From the NCBI GenBank assembly GCA_963813375.1, contig CAWEYT010000015.1, positions 62,001 to 126,000 of the forward strand: DNA of 64,000 nucleotides, read 5' to 3'. Shown here piece by piece: positions 8,032 through 18,918 of this stretch. Below the pieces are notes generated by a model that searched no databases, was not told the DNA's origin, and saw only the letters and a program-made list of their open reading frames with translations. A program made the translations under genes and the position numbers. The stretch's first letter is position 1. Each line of letters opens with the position of its first letter. The DNA is from DASTFY01 sp963813375 (GTDB lineage: Bacteria > Actinomycetota > Acidimicrobiia > Acidimicrobiales > Ilumatobacteraceae).

Positions 8032-9473
8032 TCAGGCGAGGACACCGCGCAGCACGGCGTTGGCTGCGTGGTGCCCGCACATGCCGTGCACGCCACCACC
8101 CGGGGGGGTGGATGCGGAGCACAGGAAGATCGAGGGATCCGGCGTGCGGTAGGCCTGCAGCCGGAATGTCTGGCGCAGCACGAGCTGCAGTCCACCATGC
8201 GAGCCGCCGGCGATGTCGCCGCCGACGTACGCGGGGTTGTAGGCCTCGAACCACGACGGTCCGGCGACGTGGCGGGCCAGGACCAGGTCCTTGAACCCGG
8301 GAGCGAAGCGCTCGAGCTGGGCTTCCATGCGCTCGGTCATGTCCACGGTCGAGCCGTTGGGGACGTGGCAGTAGGCCCACAGCGTGTGCTTCCCCGCCGG
8401 TGCCCGGCTCGGGTCGACGAGGCTCTGCTGGGCCACGAGCATGTACGGGCGCTCGGGATGCCGGCCGGCCGCTGTCTCCGCTTCGCTGGCCGCGATCTCC
8501 TCGGCCGTGCCACCCAGGTGGACGGTGCCGGCCCGGCGACACTCCTCGTCGGCCCACGGCACGGGCCCGGACAGCGCGTAGTCCACCTTGAAGGCCGCCG
8601 GCCCGTGCTTGTAGCGGAGCAGGCGGTCCCGGAAGCGGTCGGGGAGCCGGTCCCCGGCGATGGCGGCCACCTGGCGCGGTGCCAGGTCGAAGAGCACGGC
8701 CCGCGCGCCGGGCAGCTGGTCCATGGACGTGACGGTCTCGCCGGTGCGGATCTCGCCCCCCAGCTCCTCGAGGTAGGCGGCCAGCGCGGTGGCGATGCGT
8801 CTGGGAACCGCCCTCGGCCACCGGCCAGCCGACGGCGTGGCCGGCCGCCATGAGCACGAGGCCGAACGAGGACGTCAACAGGTGGTCGAGGGGCAGGAAG
8901 GCGTGGGCGGCGCAGCCGGCGAAGAGGGCCCGGCCCTCGTCGGTGTCGAACCACATGCGCCCGGCCCGGGAGGCCGGCGCCAGCGCGGGAACACCGAAGC
9001 GGGTGAGCACCAGCGGGTGCCGGGGCACCCGGACGAGGGGACCGGTCACCATCGGGGCCAGCTCGTCCCAGCGCTCGGCCACCCCGCCGACCCAGCGGCG
9101 GTACGACGCGGCGTCGTCCCCGAGGCCGGACCGCGGTCTCGTCGACCGACCGGCAGAGGACCGCCGCCCGGCCGCCATCGAGCGGATGGGCCAGCGGTCG
9201 TTCGGGCTGCAACCAGCGCAACCCGTGGCGTTCCAGGGGCAGCCGCGAGAGGTAGGGCGAGCCGGCGCCGAGGGGGTGGATGGCCGAGCAGACGTCGTGG
9301 ACGAAGCCGGGCAGCGTGAGCTCCGCGCTGCGGGTGCCGCCGCCCACGGTCTCGGCGGCCTCGACGACCAGCACCGAACGCCCGGCCTCCGCGAGCGTGA
9401 CCGCCGCCGACAGCCCGTTCGGCCCCGCTCCCACGACGACGGCGTCGTACGAGGCGCGACTCACTGAGCTCAT
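8032..9473 (-). CDS. PYROXD2/phytoene-desaturase-like FAD oxidoreductase (two frameshifts)
   Basis: An FAD-dependent oxidoreductase of the phytoene desaturase/PYROXD2 superfamily, about 480 residues. The N-terminus has the FAD motif VVVGAGPNGLSAAVTLAEAG, conserved GGGTRS and the histidine-containing DVCSAIHPLG; the C-terminus has HGMCGHHAANAVL, the flavin-contacting end typical of the family. Pieces lie in three frames, with breaks near 9150 and 8800. The ATG at 9473 gives a normal length; the open frame upstream to 9560 runs into an inverted repeat. Substrate unknown. Its 3' end faces the acyltransferase gene 9 nt away. Confidence 0.75.
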
Positions 9474-9523
9474 CGTACGGGTGGCGCGTCCAGACCCGTT
9501 CACGTCATCGCTGCGGTCGAAAT

Positions 9524-9580
9524 CCCGCACAAATCGCGCCAGGTGGCCCCGCACGGTCACGAAAGCGCGATTTGTGCGGG
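9524..9580. repeat. Inverted-repeat element, copy 1
   Basis: CCCGCACAAATCGCGC (9524-9539) and its exact complement GCGCGATTTGTGCGGG (9565-9580) flank a 25-nt loop. A second element with the same core arms (GCACAAATCGCG/CGCGATTTGTGC) and similar flanks lies at 50993-51045. It sits in the 144-nt gap between the PYROXD2-like and coxM genes. Its AT-containing arms stand out in this GC-rich background. It may be a REP/MITE-like dispersed repeat, a protein-binding site or a strong hairpin. Confidence 0.7.
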
Positions 9581-9617
9581 AAAGGTGACCGCGGGCGGGA
9601 CGGCGGCTCAGGCTGGG

Positions 9618-10442
9618 TCAGGCGCTGGCGTCCTCCAGGGCGCGGCGGACGAGCACCTTGGCCAGGTGGACGCGGAACTCGACGCTGGCGTTGAGGTCGG
9701 CCTGCGGGTCGGCATCGGCCGCCGCCTGCTCAGCGGCGTCGCCCACCGACGCGCCGCCCGCCAGCGCCGCGCTGACCGCCGAGGCCAGCACCGGCGTCGA
9801 GCCCATGTTGACGAGTGCCACGCCGCTGTCGCCGTTGCGCCGCCAGGCGGCCACGCCGACGATGGCCCAGTCCTGGGCCCGGCGGTTGAACTTCTGGAAT
9901 CCCCATCCGGCGCCGCCCATCTTGGGTACGCGGATCTCGGTCAGCAACTCGTCCGGCGCCAGCGCCGACTCCAGGAAGCCCTCGTAGAAGTCGGCTGCCG
10001 CGATCTCGCGGGTCCCGCCCGGACCCTGGGCCACGTACGTGGCGCCGAGGGCCAGCGTCGTCGCCGGCAGGTCGGCGGCCGGGTCGGCGTGGGCCAGCGA
10101 CCCGCCGATCGTGCCGCGGTGGCGCACCTGGGGATCACCCACGTGGGACGTGGCGTGGGCCAGAAGGGGCGCGTGCTGCTTCACGACGTCGGACGTCTCG
10201 ATGTCGCGGTGGCGGGTGAGCGCCCCGATGGCCAGGTGGTCACCGGCGTCCCGGATGTAGGACAGGTCGCGCAGCCGGCCGATGTCCACCAGCACCGCCG
10301 GGGAGGCGAGGCGCAGCTTCATGAGCGGCAGCAGGCTGTGGCCGCCGGCCAGGAACTTGGCCTCGTCCCCGTGCTCGCCGACCAGGCTGATGGCCTCCTC
10401 GGCCGAGGAGGCCCTCTTGTACTCGAACTTGGCGGGGATCAC
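9618..10442 (-). CDS. coxM: CO/xanthine dehydrogenase FAD-binding medium subunit
   Basis: A 274-residue FAD subunit of a molybdenum hydroxylase. The first FAD motif AGGHSLLPLMKLRLA is at about residues 32-46 and the second, HRGTIGGSLAHADPAAD, at about 103; the C-terminal CO_deh_flav_C domain follows. It accepts electrons from the 2Fe-2S subunit and passes them on. The GTG start overlaps the coxL stop by 4 nt. The gene order S-L-M is the one described for form II (BMS) CO dehydrogenase-like clusters, as opposed to M-S-L in form I. Confidence 0.9.
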   Translation of the reverse strand: MIPAKFEYKRASSAEEAISLVGEHGDEAKFLAGGHSLLPLMKLRLASPAVLVDIGRLRDLSYIRDAGDHLAIGALTRHRDIETSDVVKQHAPLLAHATSHVGDPQVRHRGTIGGSLAHADPAADLPATTLALGATYVAQGPGGTREIAAADFYEGFLESALAPDELLTEIRVPKMGGAGWGFQKFNRRAQDWAIVGVAAWRRNGDSGVALVNMGSTPVLASAVSAALAGGASVGDAAEQAAADADPQADLNASVEFRVHLAKVLVRRALEDASA

Positions 10443-12820
10443 TGGGTACCTCCGGTCGCGGCTTGGATGGCCTTCCACACGTTGTGGGGTGAAGCGGGCA
10501 TGGGGACGTCGGTCACGCCGAGGCCCGAGAGGGCGTCGACGATGGCGTTGATGACGGCGGGTGCAGCACCGATGGTGCCGGCCTCGCCGATGCCCTTGAC
10601 CCCCATGGCGTTGGTGGGGGAGGGCGTGACCGTGTGGTCGGTCGTGATGGCCGGCACGTCCGAAGCCGCCGGCACCAGGTACTCGGTCAGCGTGCTCGTC
10701 TTGAGGTTGCCGTCGCTGTCGTAGACAGCTTCCTCGAACAACGCCTGCGCCATGCCCTGGACCACGCCGCCGTGCACCTGGCCGTTGACGATGAGCGGGT
10801 TGATCTGGACCCCGCAGTCGTCCACGGCGACGTACTTGAGGACGTCGACGCCGCCGGTCTCCGTGTCCACCTCGACGACGCACATGTGCGTCCCGAACGG
10901 CCACGAGAAGTTGGGCGGGTCGTAGGTGACGGTGGCCTCCAGGTTGGGCTCGAGCCCTTCGGGCAGATCGTGGGCCGTGAAGGCGGCGAAGGCGATGGCG
11001 GCCAGCGGTGTCGCCTTGTCCCGCGTGCCCCGCACCGCGAAGGCGCCGCTGGCGAAGTCGAGGTCGTCCTCGGCCGCCTCCAGCTGGTGGGCGGCGATCT
11101 TCCGGGCCTTGTCGATGATCCGGTCGCAGGCCATGTCGATGGCCACCCCGCCCACGGCCAGCGAGCGGGAGCCGTAGCTGTCGAGGCCGATGGGGCTGAT
11201 CGCGGTGTCCGAGTGGAGGACCTCGACGTCCTCCGGCGGGACGCCGAGCTTCTCGGCCGCGATCATCGACCAGCACGTCTCGTGGCCCTGGCCGTGCGGT
11301 GCCGTCCCGGTGACCACCTGGACCTTGTTGGTCGGCAGGACCCGGACCGTCGCGGTCTCCCAGCCACCGGCGCCGTAGTTGAGCGACGCCAGCACCCGCG
11401 AGGGCGCCAGGCCGCACATCTCGAAGTAGCTGGAGATGCCGATCCCGAGCCGCTTCGTCGATCCCGGTACGTTCTGGGTCTCCTGGCGGGCCCGGACACC
11501 GGCGTAGTCGGCCAGTTCGGCCGCCTTGTCGGCCGCGGCCTGGTGGTCACCCGAGTCGTACACCAGCCCGCTGAAGGCCGTGTAGGGGAACTGCTCGGCC
11601 TGGATGAAGTTGCGCCGCCGCAGCTCCATCGGGTCCAGCCCGACCTTGGCGGCCAGCGAGTCCATGGCCCGCTCGATGGCGTAGGTGGCCTCGGGCCGGC
11701 CGGCGCCGCGGTAGGCGTCGGTCGGCGTCATGTTCGTGAACACCGACGTGCAGCTGAAGTCGTAGGCGGCCGGGATGTCGTAGACGCCGGCGTAGAGGAA
11801 GGCGCCGAGCAGACGGGATGCCCGGGGTGACGAGCTGCAGGTACGCACCCATGTCGCACAGCAGCCGGACCCGGACGGCGGTCAGCCGGCCGTTCTCGTC
11901 GGCCGCCAGCTCGATGTCCTGGATCTGCCCGCGGCCCTGGATGGTGGCGAGGGCGTTCTCGGTGCGGTCCTCGTTCCACCGGACGGGCACGCCGTGCTTG
12001 CTGGGCCAGCGCCACGCACAGCAGCTCCTCGGCGTAGACGTTGAGCTTCGAGCCGAACGCGCCGCCGACCTTGGGGGCCACGACCCGCATCTGGTGCTCG
12101 GGGATCCCGAGTGTGATGGCCGTCATGATCTTGAGGATGTGCGGGATCTGTGTCGCCGAGTAGAGCGTCGTGCCCCCGCCGTACGGTTCCGGCACCGCGA
12201 CGACCGCACGTGGCTCCATGGCCATCGGGATGAGCCGCTGCTGGACGTAGCGCTCCTTCACGGTGTGCGCGGCGGCCGCGAACGCGGCGTCGACCGCCTC
12301 CTCGCCGATCTTGAGCTCCCAGGTGTACGTCTTGTTCGTGCCCGCGTCGTCATGGATGACGACCCGGTCGGACAGCGCGTCCTCGAGGCCGATCACGGCG
12401 TCGAGCGGCTCGTACTGGACGTCGATGGCGCCGAGCGCGTCCTGGGCCTCGGCCTCGCTCCGGGCCAGCACCACGGCCACGCCGTCGCCCACGTAGCAGG
12501 CCTTGGACACGGCCACCGGATAGTGCGGCGGGTTCTTCATGTCCGCCGTCACCGGCCACGCGCAGGGCATCGGGCGCACCCCACTGGTCCTGCAGGTCGG
12601 CGCCGGAGTAGGCGGCCACCACACCCGGCTGGTCGAGCGCACCGCTCACGTCGACGCTGGTGATGCGGGCGTGGGCGTACGGGCTGCGCAGCACGGCGAG
12701 GTGCAGGGCACCGGGGATGAGGAGGTCGTTCGTGTACTTGGCCTCACCGGTGAGGAGCGCTGGATCCTCGCGGCGGAGCATCGGTGTGCCGATGACACGG
12801 GTCTCGTCCACGACGGTCAT
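10439..12820 (-). CDS. coxL: Form II CO dehydrogenase-like large (Mo) subunit (three frameshifts)
   Basis: The catalytic molybdopterin subunit, about 790 residues when joined. The active-site loop reads AYRGAGR, the form II (BMS) signature, not the AYXCSFR of genuine form I CO dehydrogenase. Other Moco contacts are VGGAFGSK, GTAPHGQGHET and the catalytic glutamate in KGIGEAGTIGAAP near the C-terminus. Frame changes fall near 12570 (one extra G), 12000 (one extra A) and 11815. The ATG at 12820 follows the coxS stop by 3 nt. Substrate is uncertain: form II enzymes may oxidise CO weakly or act on purines, aldehydes or nicotinate-like compounds. Confidence 0.85.
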
Positions 12821-12823
12821 GGC

Positions 12824-13282
12824 TCAGCCCGCCTTGGCCGCGGCCAGCACCGCTTGGACGATGTTGTGATAGCCGGTGCACCGGCACAGGTTCCCCTCGA
12901 GCCCGATGCGGACGTCCTGCTCGGAAGGGTCCGGGATCTCCTCGAGCAGGCTGACCGAGGCCATCACCATGCCCGGTGTGCAGTACCCGCACTGCAACCC
13001 GTGGTTCTCCTGGAAGGCCTTCTGCATCGGGTGCAGCTCACCGTCGGTGGCCAGACCCTCGATGGTGGTGATCGACGTGCCGTCGGCCTGGGCCGCCAGC
13101 ATCGTGCAGCTCTTGACCGACTCACCGTCGACGTGGATCGTGCAGGCGCCACAGCTGGAGGTGTCGCACCCGATGTTCGTCCCGGTGAGGCCGAGCCCGT
13201 CCCTCAGGTAGTGGACGAGCAACGTGCGGTCCTCGACCTCGCTCTCGTGCGCGGTGCCGTTGACCGTGACTTGGATCCGCAA
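12824..13282 (-). CDS. coxS: 2Fe-2S small subunit of molybdenum hydroxylase
   Basis: A 152-residue iron-sulfur subunit. The plant-type 2Fe-2S site is GCDTSSCGACTIHVDG (about residues 38-53) with its fourth Cys in SCTML (about 73); the second cluster uses QCGYCTPGMVM (about 97) and CRCTGYHNI (about 133). It begins with TTG in the context TTG CGG ATC CAA GTC, preceded by a GGGGGTGG ribosome-binding stretch. First gene of the coxSLM trio, 101 nt downstream of the second large subunit gene on the same strand. Confidence 0.92.
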   Translation of the reverse strand: MRIQVTVNGTAHESEVEDRTLLVHYLRDGLGLTGTNIGCDTSSCGACTIHVDGESVKSCTMLAAQADGTSITTIEGLATDGELHPMQKAFQENHGLQCGYCTPGMVMASVSLLEEIPDPSEQDVRIGLEGNLCRCTGYHNIVQAVLAAAKAG

Positions 13283-13383
13283 GATGGACCACCCCCGTGT
13301 GAAAGCCCTCGATGTGCGGCGTCATCATGCCCCATCCGGCGCCGCCGATGGAACCGGAACCGTGCCGTTCCGGCTGGGCGGGA

Positions 13384-15676
13384 TCAGGCGTTCGTGCGGG
13401 CGGCCTGGATGGCCTCCCAGACCCGCTGGGGGGTCAGCGGCATGTCGACGTGGCGGACGCCCAACGGCAGGAGCGCGTCGATCACGGCCGACTGCACGGC
13501 AGGGGTCGAACCGATGGTGCCGGACTCGCCGATGCCCTTGGCGCCGAGCGGGTTGACGGGCGTCGGCGTCTCCATGTGGACGACCTCGAAGCTGGGCAGC
13601 TCGGCCGCCGAGATGAAGGCGTAGTCGGCCAGGTTGGAGGTGACGGGGTTGCCGTCCTCGTCGTAGCGGACCTCCTCCATCAGCGCCTGCGCCGCGCCCT
13701 GCGCGATGCCGCCGTGGATCTGGCCCTCGAGGAGCAACGGGTTGAGCACGCGGCCGGCGTCGTCGCAGGCCGACCTGGCGCAGGTGACGCACCTTGCCGG
13801 TCTCGGTGTCGACCTCGACCACGGCGACGTGGCAGCCGAACGGGAAGGTGGCGCTCGCCGCGGTGAACGTCTCCGCCGCGCTGAGCCCTCCCTCTGCCGC
13901 GGCGGCGGCTGCCACGTCGGCCCAGGTCTGGGCGACGGCCGGTGTGCCCGCCACGTGGAAGGCGCCCCGCTCTGTGTCGAGCACCACGTCGGCGACATCG
14001 GCCTCCAGCAGCCCGGCCGCGATCTGCTTGGCGGCCTCGACGAGCGCCTCGGCGGTGACGTGCACGGCCGAGCCACCCTGCTGGAGCGATCGGGAGCCCA
14101 TCGACCCGCCGCCGGCGGGCACGAGGTCCGTGTCGCCCCAGATCACGTCGATCTGGTCCATCGGGATGCCGGTGTCGGACGACGCGATCATCGACCACGC
14201 CGTGATGTGACCCTGGCCGTGCGGGGAGGTGCCGGTGTAGACGACGGCGCCGCCGTCCTCGCGCAGCTCGATGCGGGCGTCCTCGTGGAGCTGGGGGGCG
14301 CCGCCGGTGATCTCGACGTACACGCTGACGCCGATGCCGAGCTGCTTCGGGTCGCCGCTGGCCCGTCGGGCCGCCTGCTCGGCGCGCAGGTCGGCGTAGC
14401 CGGCGGCGGCGAGGGCGTTGTCCAGCGCCGTCTCGTAGTCGCCCACGTCGTACGTCTGGCCGATGGTCGTGGTGTGCGGCTCCTCGAACTTGGGGATCAG
14501 GTTGCGACGGCGCACGTCGACGGGGTCCATGCCGATCTCCGCCGCGAACAGGTCCATGGCCCGCTCGATGGCCGCCGCTGCCTCGGGGCGCCCTGCGCCG
14601 CGATAGGCGACGATGGGCGTGGTGTTGGTGACGACGGACGAGGTGTGGCACTCGATCTTGGGGATGGCGTAGACGCCCGACGACATGGGCCGCGTCATGA
14701 ACGTGGCCAGGACCGTGCCGATCTCCACCACGGCGCCGCAGTCCTGGAACACGCGCAGCCGGTAGGCGAGCACCTGCCCGTCGCGGGTGCCGCCCAGGGT
14801 GATGTGCTGGACCTGCGCCCGCCCGTGGCCGAGGGCGACCATCGACTCGCTGCGCGTCTCCCGCCAGCTCACCGGTCGCCCGAGCTCCTTCGAGATCCGA
14901 CCCAGGAGCTGCTCCTCGGAGTACGTGCCGATCTTGGCCCCGAACCCGCCGCCGACGTCCGGCGTGATGACCCGCACGTCCGCGCCCTCCACGCCGTTGG
15001 CGGCGGCCAGTGCCTCGCGCGCGCCCTGCGCGTGCTGGGTGGACACCCACTGGTACAGGCGCCCGTCGACCCAGGTGGCCGCCGAACCCCGCACCTCCAG
15101 CGGGCAGGGCGCGAGCCGCTGGTTGACGAGCCGCTCGCTCACGACGACGTCGCAGCCCTCGAAGAAGGACTCGTCGGTCAGGCCGGGCATGCCGAGCGCG
15201 GTGGAGTCGAACACCACGTTGCTCCCGGCGGCCGGGTACAGGTGCGTCGAGCTGGCCGCAGCCTTCTCGACGTCCAGCAGCACCTCGAGGGGCTCGTAGT
15301 CGACCTCGACCAGTTCGGCTGCGTCCTCGCCCTGGTCCATGCGCTCGGTGACGATGGCGGCGAGGGGCTCCCCGACGTAGCGGGCGACGTCGCTGGCCAG
15401 CAGCGTGCGGGCCGCGGCGGGGTTGAACGCCGCCGGCACGGGCTCCAAGCCGAGGTCGGCGGCGGTGTAGACGGCCACGACGCCCGGAGCCTGGGCGGCG
15501 GCCGCGGTGTCGATGGCGGTGATGCGGGCGTGCGCCATGGTCGAGCGGGCGTAGGTGACGTGGAGGGCGCCTTCGAGCAGCGGCTCATCCATGTCGTCGA
15601 CGTAGACGCCGCCCGTCGTGAGGAACTTCGGGTCCTCCTTGCGGATCACGCGGTTGCCGAGGATGCTGCCGGTCAC
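13384..15676 (-). CDS. Second form II CoxL-type large subunit without own S/M (frameshifted)
   Basis: A molybdopterin-binding large subunit of about 764 residues, distinct from the coxL downstream. The GTG start begins VTGSILGNRVIRKEDPKFL. Moco contacts: VGGGFGAK, the active-site loop AYRGAGR (form II), GTSPHGQGHIT and the catalytic glutamate in KGIGESGTIGSTP. One extra G near 13785 shifts the frame before the last 130 residues. No separate S or M subunit gene accompanies it, but it lies directly upstream of coxSLM, so it could share the CoxS/CoxM electron-transfer subunits. Upstream is a diiron protein on the same strand. Confidence 0.85.
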
Positions 15677-15783
15677 GTCGCCCCCTGTGGTCGAGCCTGT
15701 TGCGGCGGCGACACTACTCAGGCGAGCGCGGCGCACACCGCGTCCTGCTCGGCCTGCCGGAGCGCTCGGAACACCTCCTGCCC

Positions 15784-16872
15784 CTAAGTACCCGCATGCG
15801 GCGGGATGGTATCCGCCACCGCCTTCACGTGCCCGAGCCGGACGTCCTGCTCCCGATCGATCTGCTCGGCGACCTGCTCGTCCTCGGCCATCGCGGCGTC
15901 GATGTCGGTGTCGGCCCACGCGATCACGCCCATGTCCGTGAAGGCCTTCTGGATCTTCGGCCCCCACAGGCCGATGTCCTTGAGGATGGGCACGATGCGC
16001 ATGAAGAGGAAGCCGCGGAAGGTGAGCTGGAGCTCGCTCGTGTTCACCCACTCCGTGACGGCGGGCGGCAGACCGAGCGTCTGCCACACCTCGTCGGCGA
16101 GGAAGCGGTCCCGCATCCGGTAGCACGCGTCGACGCAGAACTCCTCGCGCTCGTCGCGCTCGGGCTGGGTGAGCTGCGGGTAGTAGTCCCGCAGCGCCAG
16201 CCGCCCGAACATGACGTGGCGTGCCTCGTCCTGCATGACGTAGGCGTTGATGGCCTTGGCCAACGGGTCCTGCGCCATGTTGCGGATGAGGGCGAACGCG
16301 GCGAGGGCCAGCCCCTCGATCAGCACCTGCATGCCGAGGTACGTCATGTCCCAGCGGCTGTCGCTGATGACGTCGTCGAGCAGCGACTTCAGGTTGGGGT
16401 TGAGCGGGTAGACGAGCCCGATCTTCTCGTGCAGGTACCGGCTGTAGACCTCGACGTGCCGAGCTTCGTCGATCACCTGGGTGGCGCCGTAGAACTTGCT
16501 GTCGATGTCGGGCACCGTCTGCACGATCTTCGACGCGCAGATCAGGGCCCCCTGCTCCCCGTGCATGAACTGCGAGAACCGCCATGCCTCGAGGTGCCGT
16601 CGCACTTCGCCCTTCTCGGCGTCGTTCATCTTCTCCCACCACGGAGAACCGTTGATGGCGATCGCCTCGTCAGGCATGCCCGTCGGGTTGGTCGGATCGA
16701 TGTCGACCGACCAGTCGATGCGATCGCTGCCGATCCACTGGCGCCGGGTGCCCTTGTCGTACAGGCGGAGGAGCTGCTCGCGGCCTGCCTCGTAGTCGAA
16801 GTCGAAGACCGTCGTGGTGGGGCTGTCGATGCCCCACTCCATCGCCGTGAACTCGGTGGCGTACGCCGTCAT
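15784..16872 (-). CDS. Ferritin-like diiron protein 1
   Basis: A 362-residue all-helical protein with a carboxylate-bridged diiron site. Predicted ligands are E106 (FMHGEQGAL), E136 and H139 (DEARHVEV), E186 (EGLALAAF) and E216 and H219 (DEARHVMF): the E-ExxH-E-ExxH pattern of R2-like, R2lox-like and AurF-like oxidases. The extra histidine of AurF, four residues before the second ExxH glutamate, is Val212 here. A clear paralogue is at 51747-52880. GGGAGG precedes the ATG by 7 nt. It lies 107 nt upstream of the second CoxL gene; an oxidase, oxygenase or iron-storage role cannot be decided. Confidence 0.8.
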   Translation of the reverse strand: MTAYATEFTAMEWGIDSPTTTVFDFDYEAGREQLLRLYDKGTRRQWIGSDRIDWSVDIDPTNPTGMPDEAIAINGSPWWEKMNDAEKGEVRRHLEAWRFSQFMHGEQGALICASKIVQTVPDIDSKFYGATQVIDEARHVEVYSRYLHEKIGLVYPLNPNLKSLLDDVISDSRWDMTYLGMQVLIEGLALAAFALIRNMAQDPLAKAINAYVMQDEARHVMFGRLALRDYYPQLTQPERDEREEFCVDACYRMRDRFLADEVWQTLGLPPAVTEWVNTSELQLTFRGFLFMRIVPILKDIGLWGPKIQKAFTDMGVIAWADTDIDAAMAEDEQVAEQIDREQDVRLGHVKAVADTIPPHAGT

Positions 16873-16945
16873 GTGCGGCCTCCCTGTCTCGTCGCGGAGG
16901 GTACTTCCTACGCAACGGGTCGGGCCGTGGTTCGCCTCGGAGGGC

Positions 16946-17523
16946 TCAACCGCCGTCGGCGGCTGCGGCGATCCTGATCCAGAGGATGGCCTGCACCTGG
17001 TCGTAGGGCCACCCCGTGGGCAGCGCCGTCGCGGCCGGGGCCGGCAGCACGGAGAGCGCCTGCTCGCCCGGCTTGATGAGGCCGAACTGCTCCCGGGCCT
17101 GCTGCTCGATGACCTCGTCCGTCTGGAGCTCGTCGTAGACGCCCTCCAGGCGCTTGTTCTCCCTCCAGATCACGTCGAGCTGCTCCTCGGTCTCGGCGAG
17201 GGCACGGCGCTGACCCAACCAGGCCCTGACCGGCAGCACGAACAGCGCGGCCACCAGTGCGCCGACGACGAGGACGGCCACACCCCCGACGGCGAGCCGA
17301 CCGCGCCGGCGTCGCCCGAACGGCGGGGTGTCGTCCCGACTGGCCGGCTCCCCCTCGGCCGCGGGTCGGCGCAGTCCCCCCGCCTCGCCACTCGACTCCC
17401 GCCGGCTGACATGCGCCGACCGGGGCCCGGTGGCGTCCTTCCGCTCGCCGGACTCGTCCTGGTCACCGTGACTGCCGTCGGACGGATCCTCGTGACCGTC
17501 GGCGGGGCCGGTCGAGTCGTCCA

Positions 17524-17524
<1 letters not shown>
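16946..17524 (-). CDS. divIC: FtsB/DivIC family septum formation initiator
   Basis: A 192-residue bitopic membrane protein. A charged cytoplasmic tail of about 75 residues precedes one membrane segment (LAVGGVAVLVVGALVAALF, about residues 76-94), then a coiled coil (RRALAETEEQLDVIWRENKRL, stated here in part) and the conserved AREQFGLIKPGE near residue 150. DivIC/FtsB stabilises the FtsL-FtsQ divisome complex. Its ATG overlaps the eno stop (TGATG), the standard actinobacterial eno-divIC pair. Confidence 0.88.
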
Positions 17525-18807
<1,283 letters not shown>

Positions 18808-18904
18808 TACTTCAAACGGTAGTGGGCGGGGGTCCGGAGACCGGGGCACCCTCAGCTCACGCGTGACCCGCCAGTTTCAGGCGACGCTCCGTGTCGGGTA
18901 CTCC

Positions 18905-18910
18905 TACGCT
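18905..18910 (+). promoter_or_regulatory. Putative -10 box (TACGCT) before the DUF4032 gene
   Basis: TACGCT fits TANNNT and ends 8 nt before the GTG start, with no ribosome binding site between, as expected for a leaderless transcript. It is in the 111-nt gap between divergent eno and this gene. Confidence 0.3.
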
Positions 18911-18918
18911 CTCCGGGC

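Noticed and set aside
15718..15780. Short tail reading FRALRQAEQDAVCAALA before CoxL2
   Set aside because: Looks like the helical C-terminus of some protein, but no body of a gene is attached and I cannot identify it.
13325..16642. A 1105-codon minus-strand frame suggesting a diiron-CoxL2 fusion
   Set aside because: The first part is an out-of-frame shadow of the diiron gene; the real CoxL2 starts at 15676.
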